Shown one piece after another: positions 1-7,583 of a stretch of 34,159 nucleotides of DNA; the first letter of the stretch is position 1; the number at the start of each line of letters is the position of its first letter. The notes beneath the pieces are model-generated. The model worked only from the letters and a program-made list of their open reading frames with translations. It was not told the origin of the DNA and searched no databases. A program made the position numbers and the translations under genes. Source of the stretch: Clostridia bacterium. Lineage in GTDB: Bacteria > Bacillota > Sulfobacillia > SLMV01. The DNA lies in NCBI GenBank assembly GCA_003554565.1, contig PWGR01000175.1, positions 1 through 34,159 on the forward strand. The letters run 5' to 3'.

Positions 1-142
1 TCGACTACTGGCGCAAACAGGACCTGATGTTCTTGACTGATCGCTACCTGCTACTTCGTCAACGTACATGAACCGCCGGATGCGGACCCGCATGTCCGGT
101 GGTGTGGGGGGACGGCGGGGGCGACCCCGCCTCCTACCCGAT
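1..142 (+). mobile_element. Group II intron, 3' end (domains V and VI)
   Basis: Only the 3' part of the element is in the window. Domain V lies at about 72-103. A 9-bp lower helix pairs 72-80 with 95-103, a TG bulge is at 93-94, and a 4-bp upper helix pairs 81-84 with 89-92 around a GACC loop. Domain VI follows at about 106-139: a GC-rich hairpin whose 3' side holds a bulged A seven bases from the proposed end, within CCTACCCGAT. The 3' boundary is set at 142 because the intron then ends in AT and the bulged A sits at -7, as usual for the branch point. The next five bases lead into the stop codon of proS, which lies on the other strand. The 5' half and the main part of the reverse transcriptase are outside the window. 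Confidence 0.8.
3..71 (+). CDS. C-terminal end of a probable intron-encoded reverse transcriptase/maturase (partial)
   Basis: A 22-residue open tail beginning DYWRKQDLMFLTD ends with TGA at 69-71, directly before domain V of the group II intron. Intron-encoded proteins are carried in domain IV and normally end just before domain V, so position supports the call more than sequence does. The fragment is basic and aromatic, as maturase C-termini often are, but no catalytic motif falls within the window. Confidence 0.45.
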   Translation, partial: DYWRKQDLMFLTDRYLLLRQRT

Positions 143-146
143 TGAT

Positions 147-1589
147 TCAGTAGGCCCGGGCAAAGATCACTGCAGGTACGTTCTGCTTCGAGCAGCTCAG
201 ACAGGTTCCGGAACCATATTTGTGCTCACCGAACGGCAGGCACCGAATGGTTGCACCGGTTTCTGCCTTGATTTTGGCCTCACACTCGGATGAACCGCAC
301 CAGCCACCCAGCACGAATCCTCGCTCGCCCTTCATCAGGGCGTCCAGCTCATCAACGCTTTCTGCGCGGTGAGTATTATCTTCTCTGAATTTCCGGGCCT
401 TTCCGTACATATCTTTTTGTATCGCATCGAGTGTCTCGCTTGCGGTTGTGACCAGTTCCGCTCGCGGGATAGGGGTCTTGTCCCCCGTATCGCGTCTAAC
501 CAGCATGACCTGGTCGTTCTCCAGGTCCCGCGGTCCAAGCTCCACTCGCAGGGGGGTACCGCGCAGCTCCCACTCGTTGAACTTCCACCCCGGTGTATGT
601 TCCTCACGATCATCTACGTGAACCCGGAGGTCCGCGAGCTCCTGTTCCAGCTGTTCACAGGCACCCAGCACGGCATCGCGGGTGTCGTCGCGGTAGATTG
701 GTACCACGACCACTTGAACCGGTGCAATGGCGGGAGGCAGCACCAGCCCGCGGTTATCGCCGTGTACCATTATCAGGCCGCCGATGAGGCGGTGAGACAC
801 ACCCCACGATGTCTGGTGCACCGGCTTGAGGTGCCCGTCCTCATCCAGATATTCTATGCCCAGAACTTCAGCGAATCCATCCCCGAGGTAGTGCGAAGTG
901 CCGGCCTGCAGGGCGCGACCATCCTGCATCAGGGCCTCGACCGTAAATGTATCGATGGCTCCGGCGAACTTCTCGCTTTCTGACTTCAATCCCACTGCCA
1001 CCGGAATTGCCAGAGTCTCCTCAATAAAATCACGATAGACCTCGATCATCATTTCGGCCCGCTTCCTGGCCTCTTCCTCATCCCTGTGGCATGTATGACC
1101 CTCCTGCCACAAAAATTCGGAGGTGCGGAGGAAGGGGTAGGTTGCCTTTTCCCATCGCATGACGCTGCACCATTGGTTTATAAGTAGAGGCAGGTCGCGG
1201 TAGGACTCAACCCACTTGGCAAACATGGTTCCTATTATGGTTTCCGAACTGGGCCGGATCCCCAGTCGTTCCTGCAGTTCCTCTCCCCCCGCATGTGTGA
1301 CCCAGGGTACCTCCGGGGCGAATCCTTCTATGTGCTCAGCTTCTTTGGCAAAAATGCTCTCCGGGATAAGCATGGGAAAATAGGCGTTCTGCACACCGGT
1401 TTCCTTGAATCGGGCATCGAGACCCCCCTGGATGTTCTCCCAGATCGCATACCCGTGAGGTCGTACGACTATGCAGCCGCGAACAGGGGCGTAATCGGCC
1501 AGCTCAGCCCCCCGCACTACATCAGTGTACCAGCGGGAGAAGTTTTCGTCCTGCGGTGTAATCCGCTCCACGTAGGATTCCTTGCTCAA
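147..1589 (-). CDS. proS: Prolyl-tRNA synthetase, short form
   Basis: Class II aminoacyl-tRNA synthetase that charges tRNA-Pro with proline in the cytoplasm. About 480 residues, which fits the short (archaeal-like) ProRS lineage without the inserted editing domain. Visible features are a motif 2 region (RWEKATYPFLRTSEF then LWQEGHT), a motif 3 region (GVSHRLIGGLIMVHGDNRG), the HxxPGxKF-like stretch EEHTPGWKFNEWELRG in the anticodon-binding domain, and a C-terminal four-cysteine site (CGSSEC ... CLSC) typical of this form. The start is taken as TTG at 1589 (SKESYVERITP follows) with AGGGAG eight bases upstream. A GTG at 1598 is in frame but overlaps that ribosome binding site. The open frame continues to 1835 only because it reads through the T-box leader. 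Expression should depend on the charging state of tRNA-Pro. Confidence 0.95.
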   Translation of the reverse strand: MSKESYVERITPQDENFSRWYTDVVRGAELADYAPVRGCIVVRPHGYAIWENIQGGLDARFKETGVQNAYFPMLIPESIFAKEAEHIEGFAPEVPWVTHAGGEELQERLGIRPSSETIIGTMFAKWVESYRDLPLLINQWCSVMRWEKATYPFLRTSEFLWQEGHTCHRDEEEARKRAEMMIEVYRDFIEETLAIPVAVGLKSESEKFAGAIDTFTVEALMQDGRALQAGTSHYLGDGFAEVLGIEYLDEDGHLKPVHQTSWGVSHRLIGGLIMVHGDNRGLVLPPAIAPVQVVVVPIYRDDTRDAVLGACEQLEQELADLRVHVDDREEHTPGWKFNEWELRGTPLRVELGPRDLENDQVMLVRRDTGDKTPIPRAELVTTASETLDAIQKDMYGKARKFREDNTHRAESVDELDALMKGERGFVLGGWCGSSECEAKIKAETGATIRCLPFGEHKYGSGTCLSCSKQNVPAVIFARAY

Positions 1590-1610
1590 TGTCGACACTC
1601 CCTTCCAAAC

Positions 1611-1647
1611 AAAAGGCGCTCTCCGTCCACGAAGGACGAAGAACGCC
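1611..1647 (-). terminator. T-box intrinsic terminator upstream of proS
   Basis: Fourteen consecutive base pairs can form between GGCGTTCTTCGTCC and GGACGGAGAGCGCC, around a short TTCGT loop, followed by TTTT. It lies between the T-box core and the proS ribosome binding site, as expected for the OFF structure of this riboswitch class. Confidence 0.85.
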
Positions 1648-1838
1648 GCGGTACCACCTTCATTCCGGCAGCGTGTGCTGCCGGCTCTTTCAGCCCGATA
1701 TCGTGAGCAATCCGTCCGGCTCGTCACCGGAAGCTCCGGGCCGGGAAGAGCGAGGTGCGGTCCCGGGACTCTCACCGTTTCCCGTTCGCTGTGATCGCGC
1801 CCGCCTCGCCGGTTGCCCTTCATTGCCGCGCACACTTA
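1611..1838 (-). promoter_or_regulatory. T-box leader of proS
   Basis: Untranslated leader that senses uncharged tRNA and controls read-through into proS. The T-box core GGTGGTACCGCGG is present at about 1645-1659. A stem I segment is recognisable around 1756-1796 (AGCGAACGGGAAACGGTG followed by AGAGTCCCGG). Downstream of the core is a 14-bp terminator stem, which competes with the antiterminator formed by the T-box core. The specifier codon should be a proline codon from the gene context, but I could not fix which triplet occupies the specifier loop. Confidence 0.9.
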
Positions 1839-1847
1839 TTTCTCCCG

Positions 1848-1876
1848 ATATTATCAGAAATACCGGTACAGTTCCA
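1848..1876 (-). promoter_or_regulatory. Possible promoter of the proS T-box transcript
   Basis: Extended -10 TGATAATAT (TAATAT at 1848-1853) with a weak -35 TGGAAC at 1871-1876 and 17-base spacing. It lies between the upstream lon-like stop codon and the T-box stem I. An 8-bp hairpin CCGGTATT/AATATCGG overlaps it and could instead be the end of the lon transcript. It has no U-tract. Confidence 0.35.
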
Positions 1877-1882
1877 GTGCCG

Positions 1883-4357
1883 TTATCCTTCCCGCAAGGG
1901 GGGAACATCGTCTGAAGGCGGATCCTGTTCGCCGGCATCATCTTCTGACCGGGTATTGGCGAAGCGACGAAGGGCCAGAGCCATCTCTCGGAGGCGCTGG
2001 TCGGCCTTTCCGAAGACCGTGTCCTCGGGATACCGCCCATCATCGGTGCGATCGCCGGCCGGCTGCCCGCTGAGCAGCTCCAGTCCTTCCCGGACGTCGC
2101 CCATAGTCCAGACGTAAAATGTTCCTTCTTTTACAGCCTCTATTACCTCATCGTTGAGCATGAGATTGTCGAGGTTCTTATCGGGTATGATTACACCCTG
2201 CTCGCCGTTGAGGCCCTTGGCTTTGCAGGTATAGTAAAAGCCCTCCACCTTCTCATTGATGCCGCCCACCGGCTGAACATCACCTTTCTGGTTTACCGAG
2301 CCGGTCACAGCGATATCCTGCCGCAGCGGAATGTCGGCCAGGTCGGAGATTATGGCATACAGCTCGGCGCACGATGCACTATCGCCGTCTACCATGCCGT
2401 ACGACTGTTCGAATGTGATGCTGGCCGACAGCGCCAGGGGCTTATCATAAGCGAAGCGTTCTGAGATGAAACTGGAGAGGATGAGCACCCCCTTGCTGTG
2501 ACTGGCCCCGCTCATTTTGATCTGGCGTTCAATGTTTACCACACCTTCATTTCCCATGTACACATTGGCAGTGATTCTGGAGGGACGGGCGAAGGCGTAA
2601 TCACCCATGCTGTAGACGCTGAGTCCGTTGATCTGGCCGGTTGCAGAACCCTCGGTGTCCACGAAGATTTTTCCGCGATCAATGGCCTCACGGATGTGAT
2701 CTTCGGCCAGGTTAGAGCGATAACGTCTCTCTTCAACGGCGCGGTCGACATGTTCTGCGCTCACTTCCGGAGCCTCGTCTGTCCTGGCCCACGCGTCGGA
2801 TTCGTAGACGATTTCCACCACCTCGTTGAATCTGGCGGAGAGCTTGGTCTGATCCTGCGCGAGACGCGAGCTGTGATCCACGATTCTCGCCACTGCTGTT
2901 TCATTGAATCGCAGAAGATCGTCGCGTTGGGCCACATTGCTGACAAATTGGGCGTACTGCTTGAGGTAGTGGTCATTTCGCTCCATCTGAATGTCGAAAT
3001 CGGCCTTGATCTTGAAGTATTTTCTGAAGTCAGAATCGTGAGTGGACAGCAAATAGTGCAGCATAGGTGAACCGATCAAGATGATTTTTATATCGAGGGG
3101 GATGGGTTCAGGATTCACCCCGGTGGTGGGTACCATCCGATACTGCTCACCAATATTTTCGACCCGTACAGTTTCATTTTTCAGACTCCGCTTCAGGGTA
3201 TCCCAGCTGAAGGGACTGGTGAGAACATCCTCAATCCGGAGAATCAGGAACCCACCATTAGCCCTGTGCAGTGCTCCCGAACGAATCAGGGTGTGGTCGG
3301 TGGTAAGAGTACCCATACTGCTCTTGTACTCCACCGAGCCAAAGAGGTTATAATAGCTCGGGTTAGCTGCCTCCACAACCGGGGCACCTTCGGTCTCGGC
3401 GTTGTTGACCAGAAGGTTTACCTTGTACCGGTCCAGGTCGGAATTGGTGTCCCCCTGCTGGGCAAGAACGCCGTGCTGGCCCGCGGATGACTCATCTTCA
3501 TCGCTCTTGAAGTAGTCCAGGTGATCGATCATATCATCATGGACGGCGTCGAGATACTTGCATACTCGGGGGGCATCACTGTATTTTTCCTGCAGCTGCT
3601 CGATCAGCGGGCGCACAGCAAAGGATCCCACCTGTCGTTCCAGGTCCCTGATGGAGGACTTCACTTCTTTTTCCAGCTGGCGGATCTGCCTTGTGGCTTT
3701 TCGGACTGTGGGCTGCAGCTCCGCTCCGCGTTCCTCAATCTCCTGGCGCCGGTCCGGGGGCAGGGCGCGATATTCCTCGTTACTCATCGGGGTTCCCGCA
3801 TCGTTGAGGGGCACCGGGGCAAACCCTCCCGCCCCTTTCTGTAGGGCGAACCCACTTTCCTGCACCTCTTCCTCCAGCTCCCGGATGGCCTCGCTGGTCC
3901 GTTTCTGGAAGTTTTCCACGAGTTCATTTCTGCGCTTTTCAAACTCACCCCCCTCAAACTCATTGCGAATTGCAGTCCGGGCGTCCTCGATTAACTCATT
4001 CATGTCGGCCTGGAACTTGCTTCCCTGTCCGGGCGGCAGGGATAGTGCCCACGGCGCGGTTGGATCGTCAAAATTGTAAACATAGCACCAGTCATCCGGA
4101 GTGGACATGTTCCGGGATTCATCATGTGAGGCGGTCCGGGCGAAAGTTCGTTTTCCCGTGCCGGGAGCGCCGGCCATGAAGATGTTATAGCCGGGGCTGG
4201 ACACCTGCAGGCCAAACTGCACGGAACGAACGGCCCGCTTCTGACCGATCAACATTGGTTCCTCTCCGTCTCCCGGGTTTGCCGGTGCAAAGGACTCCGG
4301 AGCACAGTGTCTTGTCAGTTGATCAGGCTGCAACTGTCTGGGCAGTCTATCTGTCAC
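1883..4357 (-). CDS. Lon-like ATP-dependent protease (AAA-32 / S16 family)
   Basis: Cytoplasmic protein-quality-control protease of the Lon-like type with an N-terminal AAA region and a C-terminal S16 Ser-Lys protease domain; 824 residues. Walker A is GAPGTGKR at 63-70. A long charged, coiled-coil-like segment follows at about 150-290. The second ATPase half holds GALHRANGGFLILR and the IILIGSP stretch. The catalytic dyad is Ser660 (GDSASCAELYA) and Lys703 (GGINEKVEGF), 43 residues apart as in E. coli Lon. The GTG start at 4357 has AAGGAGGAG seven bases upstream. The last about 60 residues are acidic and look disordered. It differs from classical LonA in lacking the N-terminal substrate-binding domain. 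A sigma-A-like promoter lies just upstream, so it is probably transcribed alone. Confidence 0.9.
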   Translation of the reverse strand: MTDRLPRQLQPDQLTRHCAPESFAPANPGDGEEPMLIGQKRAVRSVQFGLQVSSPGYNIFMAGAPGTGKRTFARTASHDESRNMSTPDDWCYVYNFDDPTAPWALSLPPGQGSKFQADMNELIEDARTAIRNEFEGGEFEKRRNELVENFQKRTSEAIRELEEEVQESGFALQKGAGGFAPVPLNDAGTPMSNEEYRALPPDRRQEIEERGAELQPTVRKATRQIRQLEKEVKSSIRDLERQVGSFAVRPLIEQLQEKYSDAPRVCKYLDAVHDDMIDHLDYFKSDEDESSAGQHGVLAQQGDTNSDLDRYKVNLLVNNAETEGAPVVEAANPSYYNLFGSVEYKSSMGTLTTDHTLIRSGALHRANGGFLILRIEDVLTSPFSWDTLKRSLKNETVRVENIGEQYRMVPTTGVNPEPIPLDIKIILIGSPMLHYLLSTHDSDFRKYFKIKADFDIQMERNDHYLKQYAQFVSNVAQRDDLLRFNETAVARIVDHSSRLAQDQTKLSARFNEVVEIVYESDAWARTDEAPEVSAEHVDRAVEERRYRSNLAEDHIREAIDRGKIFVDTEGSATGQINGLSVYSMGDYAFARPSRITANVYMGNEGVVNIERQIKMSGASHSKGVLILSSFISERFAYDKPLALSASITFEQSYGMVDGDSASCAELYAIISDLADIPLRQDIAVTGSVNQKGDVQPVGGINEKVEGFYYTCKAKGLNGEQGVIIPDKNLDNLMLNDEVIEAVKEGTFYVWTMGDVREGLELLSGQPAGDRTDDGRYPEDTVFGKADQRLREMALALRRFANTRSEDDAGEQDPPSDDVPPLREG

Positions 4358-4386
4358 TTTTTATCTCCTCCTTACGTGCGACACTC

Positions 4387-4416
4387 ATTATCTTCGCAAA
4401 AGTGGTGTTCTCTCAA
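4387..4416 (-). promoter_or_regulatory. Promoter of the lon-like gene
   Basis: -35 TTGAGA at 4411-4416 and -10 GATAAT at 4387-4392 with 18-base spacing, about 30 bases before the start codon. No CIRCE-type or CtsR-type heat-shock repeat was seen beside it. Confidence 0.55.
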
Positions 4417-4578
4417 TTCGTCAATTGACACGGCATACCTCCCGCATCTTTTCGTAAGAGGGGAAAACAGCGTGACCGTGCCCACAGCTGCACGTGGTTG
4501 GACCAGATGCACCTACCCACGTCTGCTGGCTGAATGTACGATCCACATCTCTCATATGCCCGAAAATGCTGCTGCGGT

Positions 4579-4932
4579 TCATTCATCTTTCAGGGGCGTG
4601 GCAAATCCTTCCACCCGGTCGAGGCGCATGGTAAAGAGCAGTCCGGTGTTGGGCTGGTTCAGATCCCCGATGACTTCCTTGATTATCTCAATCGCCCGCT
4701 CCAGGGTCTCTTCGGTCCTAATGACGGTGAACAGGACATTATTATGTGTCTCACCTTCGTGCGACCCAGTCAGATTGCTGAATCGAGAGAAGATGGAGTA
4801 GTGATCAGCGATCATGTGCCCCATTCCCCTGCTGTCAATGACTGTGGCACCAGTAATATCATTTTCATACAGCATATCCAGGATGGGCTCAATTTTTTCG
4901 GGCTCCTCAACTACTGTTACCAGCAAATGCAT
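4579..4932 (-). CDS. P-II-like signalling protein
   Basis: Small cytoplasmic protein of about 117 residues with the ferredoxin-like alternation expected of P-II/P-II-like trimers. A first beta strand (MHLLVTVVEEPEKIEPILDM) is followed by a glycine-containing turn (VIDSRGMGHM), a T-loop-like region (HYSIFSRFSNLTGSHEGE) and a second beta-alpha-beta unit (NNVLFTVIRTEETLERAIE). The canonical T-loop signature with the uridylylated tyrosine of GlnB/GlnK is not present, so it belongs with the wider P-II-like set. The start is ATG at 4932, with GGAGGA a few bases upstream; a longer open frame extends into the previous gene. It starts 25 bases after the antiporter stop, so the two are very probably co-transcribed and it may regulate that transporter. 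The ligand is unknown. Confidence 0.7.
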   Translation of the reverse strand: MHLLVTVVEEPEKIEPILDMLYENDITGATVIDSRGMGHMIADHYSIFSRFSNLTGSHEGETHNNVLFTVIRTEETLERAIEIIKEVIGDLNQPNTGLLFTMRLDRVEGFATPLKDE

Positions 4933-4957
4933 TCTGCATCCTCCTCCGTCTTCATAT

Positions 4958-6154
4958 TTATGATTCATCCTCTATGATGGAATCTGTTCTTCTGAGGGCC
5001 TCGACCACGAGTGTTGGGCCGACCAGCTGAAAGAATATTACCGATCCAAGAATCAGGGTGACGACCACACCTTCAGGTAGGGGCAACTGCTGTTCTGCCA
5101 GGATCGATAGGCCAATGGCCACTCCGGCCTGCGGGGTCAAGGCCAGACCGATGTGTTTTCTGTGTTTTGGATCAATGTGGCTGCACCCACTGGGAAGCAG
5201 GCTGCAGGTGGCGTGGCCGATTCCGGAACCCAGCAGTTTGCCTGCCACGCGGGCCAGAATGTAGACGACCCCGAGAAACCCAACGGTTGGCAGTGCCTCG
5301 AGGTGCAGGTTTGCCCCGGCCAGCGTCAGAAATATAACCAGTACGGGTGTGTCGATGGTGTGCAGGCTTTCGAAGAAGCGCCTGTAGTTGGGCGTGAAGT
5401 TGACGACCATGGCTCCTGTGATCAGTGTCACCAGCAAGTATGATATGTTCATCTGACGGGATAGACCCACTGCTATGAACAAAATTGCCGTGACCAATAC
5501 CTGCCGTTTGCGATGCAGTCGGGCGCGATTGACGATGTTGATGCCTGCTGCGCCCAGGATTATCGCCAATCCCACGGCCGGTCCGATCTCGCTGATGACG
5601 CCTCGCAGGACACTCTGTCCGGGTTCGACGTCAAAATAGTATAGGTTCAGGACCGTAGTCACGACAGTAAGTGCCACGACGCACCACAGGTTGTCCAGTG
5701 CAACTAGCGACATAACCACTCTGGGAAAAGGCCCCTGCGTCTTGTATTCGCGAATTACCCCGAGAATGGTGGTGGGAGCTGGTGCCAGCGAGAGGACTCC
5801 CAGAATCAATGACAGGATGAGGTTTTGTGTAACGATGTATACGGAAAGAGTGACGAGAAAGAGCGTTCCCAGGCTCTCGCCCAGAAACAGCAACCCAAAA
5901 TTCTGCCATTTTTCCTTAAGAAATCGCCACCGCAGCTCGCCGCCGATGGAGAGTCCGATGAGCCCCAGGGCAAAAGCCGTTACCGGTTCCAGGGCCACAA
6001 GCTCAGCCCTTCCTATGAGCCCGGTGACTGAAGGTCCGAGGATGATTCCCATCAGCAGGTAACCCGTGACGGAGGGCAGTGTCAATCTTTGTACCAGCTG
6101 GCCGCCCAGAAAAGCGGCGGCGATGACAACTCCCAGCACCAGCAGTAGATCCAA
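4958..6154 (-). CDS. CPA-type cation:proton antiporter (membrane domain only)
   Basis: Integral membrane exchanger of the Na+/H+ antiporter (PF00999-like) family. About 398 residues, nearly all hydrophobic, with roughly 11-13 predicted membrane segments. Family signatures are GYLLMGIILGPSVTGLIG (about 31-48), the unwound-helix region LAPAPTTILGVIREY (about 123-137) and the ion-site helix VALDNLWCVVAL with Asp154-Asn155. Kef-type relatives usually carry a C-terminal RCK/TrkA-N regulatory domain. This protein stops after the last helix, with a short tail ending DSIIEDES. The start is TTG at 6154 with AAAGGAAG upstream. It is followed after 25 bases by the P-II-like gene, which could supply regulation in trans. 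Whether it moves Na+ or K+ cannot be told from sequence. Confidence 0.85.
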   Translation of the reverse strand: MDLLLVLGVVIAAAFLGGQLVQRLTLPSVTGYLLMGIILGPSVTGLIGRAELVALEPVTAFALGLIGLSIGGELRWRFLKEKWQNFGLLFLGESLGTLFLVTLSVYIVTQNLILSLILGVLSLAPAPTTILGVIREYKTQGPFPRVVMSLVALDNLWCVVALTVVTTVLNLYYFDVEPGQSVLRGVISEIGPAVGLAIILGAAGINIVNRARLHRKRQVLVTAILFIAVGLSRQMNISYLLVTLITGAMVVNFTPNYRRFFESLHTIDTPVLVIFLTLAGANLHLEALPTVGFLGVVYILARVAGKLLGSGIGHATCSLLPSGCSHIDPKHRKHIGLALTPQAGVAIGLSILAEQQLPLPEGVVVTLILGSVIFFQLVGPTLVVEALRRTDSIIEDES

Positions 6155-6288
6155 GACTGGTCTTCCTTTCGAGTAATGTGCAGGGCTGCAGCTACTTAAA
6201 TTGTATCACACCCCTGCGTCCACTCACCTTAGCTTTGCTGGACTGCCTCCGTTAGGATGCATCGGTTATAGATGGGCTTGATTTCGCC

Positions 6289-7272
6289 TCAGCGCCTCAA
6301 CCCCATGAGGCAGCCGGCTACCAGGGCTGTGATGAGAATAGAGGCAATCAGTCCCGTGCTGCCGGCCAGCATGCGAATTATCTCGACGGTGACTGCCTCG
6401 GCGGCGAGGGCCCTCGGCAGGGGAGTCCCATGTGCTGTGAGCATCAAAAGTAGGGGGATGGCTCCCGCGGTATACGCCAGTATCAGCGTGTCGGCCATGG
6501 TACTCATGATGTCCCGTCCCACGCTCATGCCGGAGATGGTCAGCTCGATGGTATCCAGGTCGGGATTTGCCCGCTTGATTTCTGCCCCTGCTGAGGCGAT
6601 GGACATACCCACATCCATCACAGCACCCAGCGCACCGATCATCATCGCGGCGAACAGTATCCCCCGGTAGTCGAGTGTGATGTCATCAGGTAAGTGCGCG
6701 AGCATTTGCATTTCATCGAGCTCATAGACTGCCAGCTGGACGGTATCGTCGGCAGCAACTGCAAGAAGACCTGCGACTATGACCCCTCCTGCCTTTCAGG
6801 ACACTGCGGCTACTGTCTTAACTGACGCACCACCTATGCTGGCGAGTGCTAGGACTGCCACCATTGAGCATACGGCTACAGTAGTGATGATGGGATCATG
6901 GCCGGCAATTGAGGCAGACAGCAGGATCCAGATAACGTTGCCAGCTGTAATTGCGACGGTAAAGAGCGTCTTGATACCCTGGATGCCACCGATCAAAAGA
7001 ACCAAGATCACAAACGCCAGGAGAAACAGAGCGAGAGTACGTATCCTGCCCTTGCTTGCTGCCGGGATCCCCGCAGCTTGGTATGTCCGTGAGGGGTGCA
7101 GGTCTTGAGACGCGTCACCGGGCGCCGCTGCAGCCTGGACGGATGGGCTCGAGTCCACAACAGGCACAACAGGCAGGTGCAATCCGACTGCACAGGCGAG
7201 TAGTATAGCGATCAGCGACATGAGAGAATGCGCGTATGCACGCCTGAAGACCTCCGCCACCGCAAATCCCAC
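6289..7272 (-). pseudogene. YibE/F family membrane protein, interrupted by an in-frame TGA
   Basis: Two open segments in the same reading frame, 7272-6796 and about 6795-6289, together resemble the multi-pass YibE/F family of unknown function. The upstream half has a signal-like helix (SLIAILLACAVGLHL) and membrane segments (ALFLLAFVILVLLIGGI). The downstream half carries the family's conserved end, with RGILFAAMMIGALGAVMDVGMSIAS and MSVGRDIMSTMADTLILAY. The TGA at 6796-6798 replaces one residue inside a conserved stretch (KTVAAVS-stop-KAGGVIVAGLLA) with no shift in frame, so a point nonsense mutation is the simplest reading. The soluble region that usually follows the first helix also seems shortened, to about 40 residues. 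It probably no longer makes a full protein. Confidence 0.75.
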
Positions 7273-7583
7273 AACCCGGGTTCACCAACTGTATGAGGGA
7301 AAATCATCTCAATTCGTACGTGTTCAGTACCGGAAACATGCCGGAATGCTCTTTCGAGATGGAAGATCACCTTTACTGCCTTTGCCGGCATGATGCGTGG
7401 CAGATCGCAGGCCGAAGGGGCAATTTTCTCAATGGCTGACAGGAATTGTCCGACCCGTACGGAACGTTGATACAGATGGACTGCAGCATGAGCACGAGGC
7501 CTCTCGACATGCATGAATGATGTGCTGTTGTGCAACCTCACCTCGCGCTCAATTTCTTCAGGGAGATAGGGGGATTTTGCATC
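7273..7583. other. Intergenic region between the divergent yibE/F pseudogene and the M20 gene
   Basis: 311 bases with no convincing gene. Open frames here lack ribosome binding sites and recognisable sequence. It may contain the promoter of the M20 gene, but I found no clear -35/-10 pair. No terminator or repeat was seen. Confidence 0.5.

Noticed and set aside
1590..1835. N-terminal extension of proS in the same open frame
   Set aside because: The extension is a translation of the T-box leader, including its core and terminator; the ribosome binding site and family length place the start at 1589.
6796..6798. Selenocysteine or recoded TGA in the yibE/F gene
   Set aside because: No reason for selenocysteine in this membrane family, no SECIS-like hairpin recognised right after the TGA, and TGA is an ordinary stop in many neighbouring genes.
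7212..7541. Open frame of 109 codons on the minus strand upstream of yibE/F
   Set aside because: No ribosome binding site, no recognisable sequence, and it overlaps the pseudogene start in another frame.
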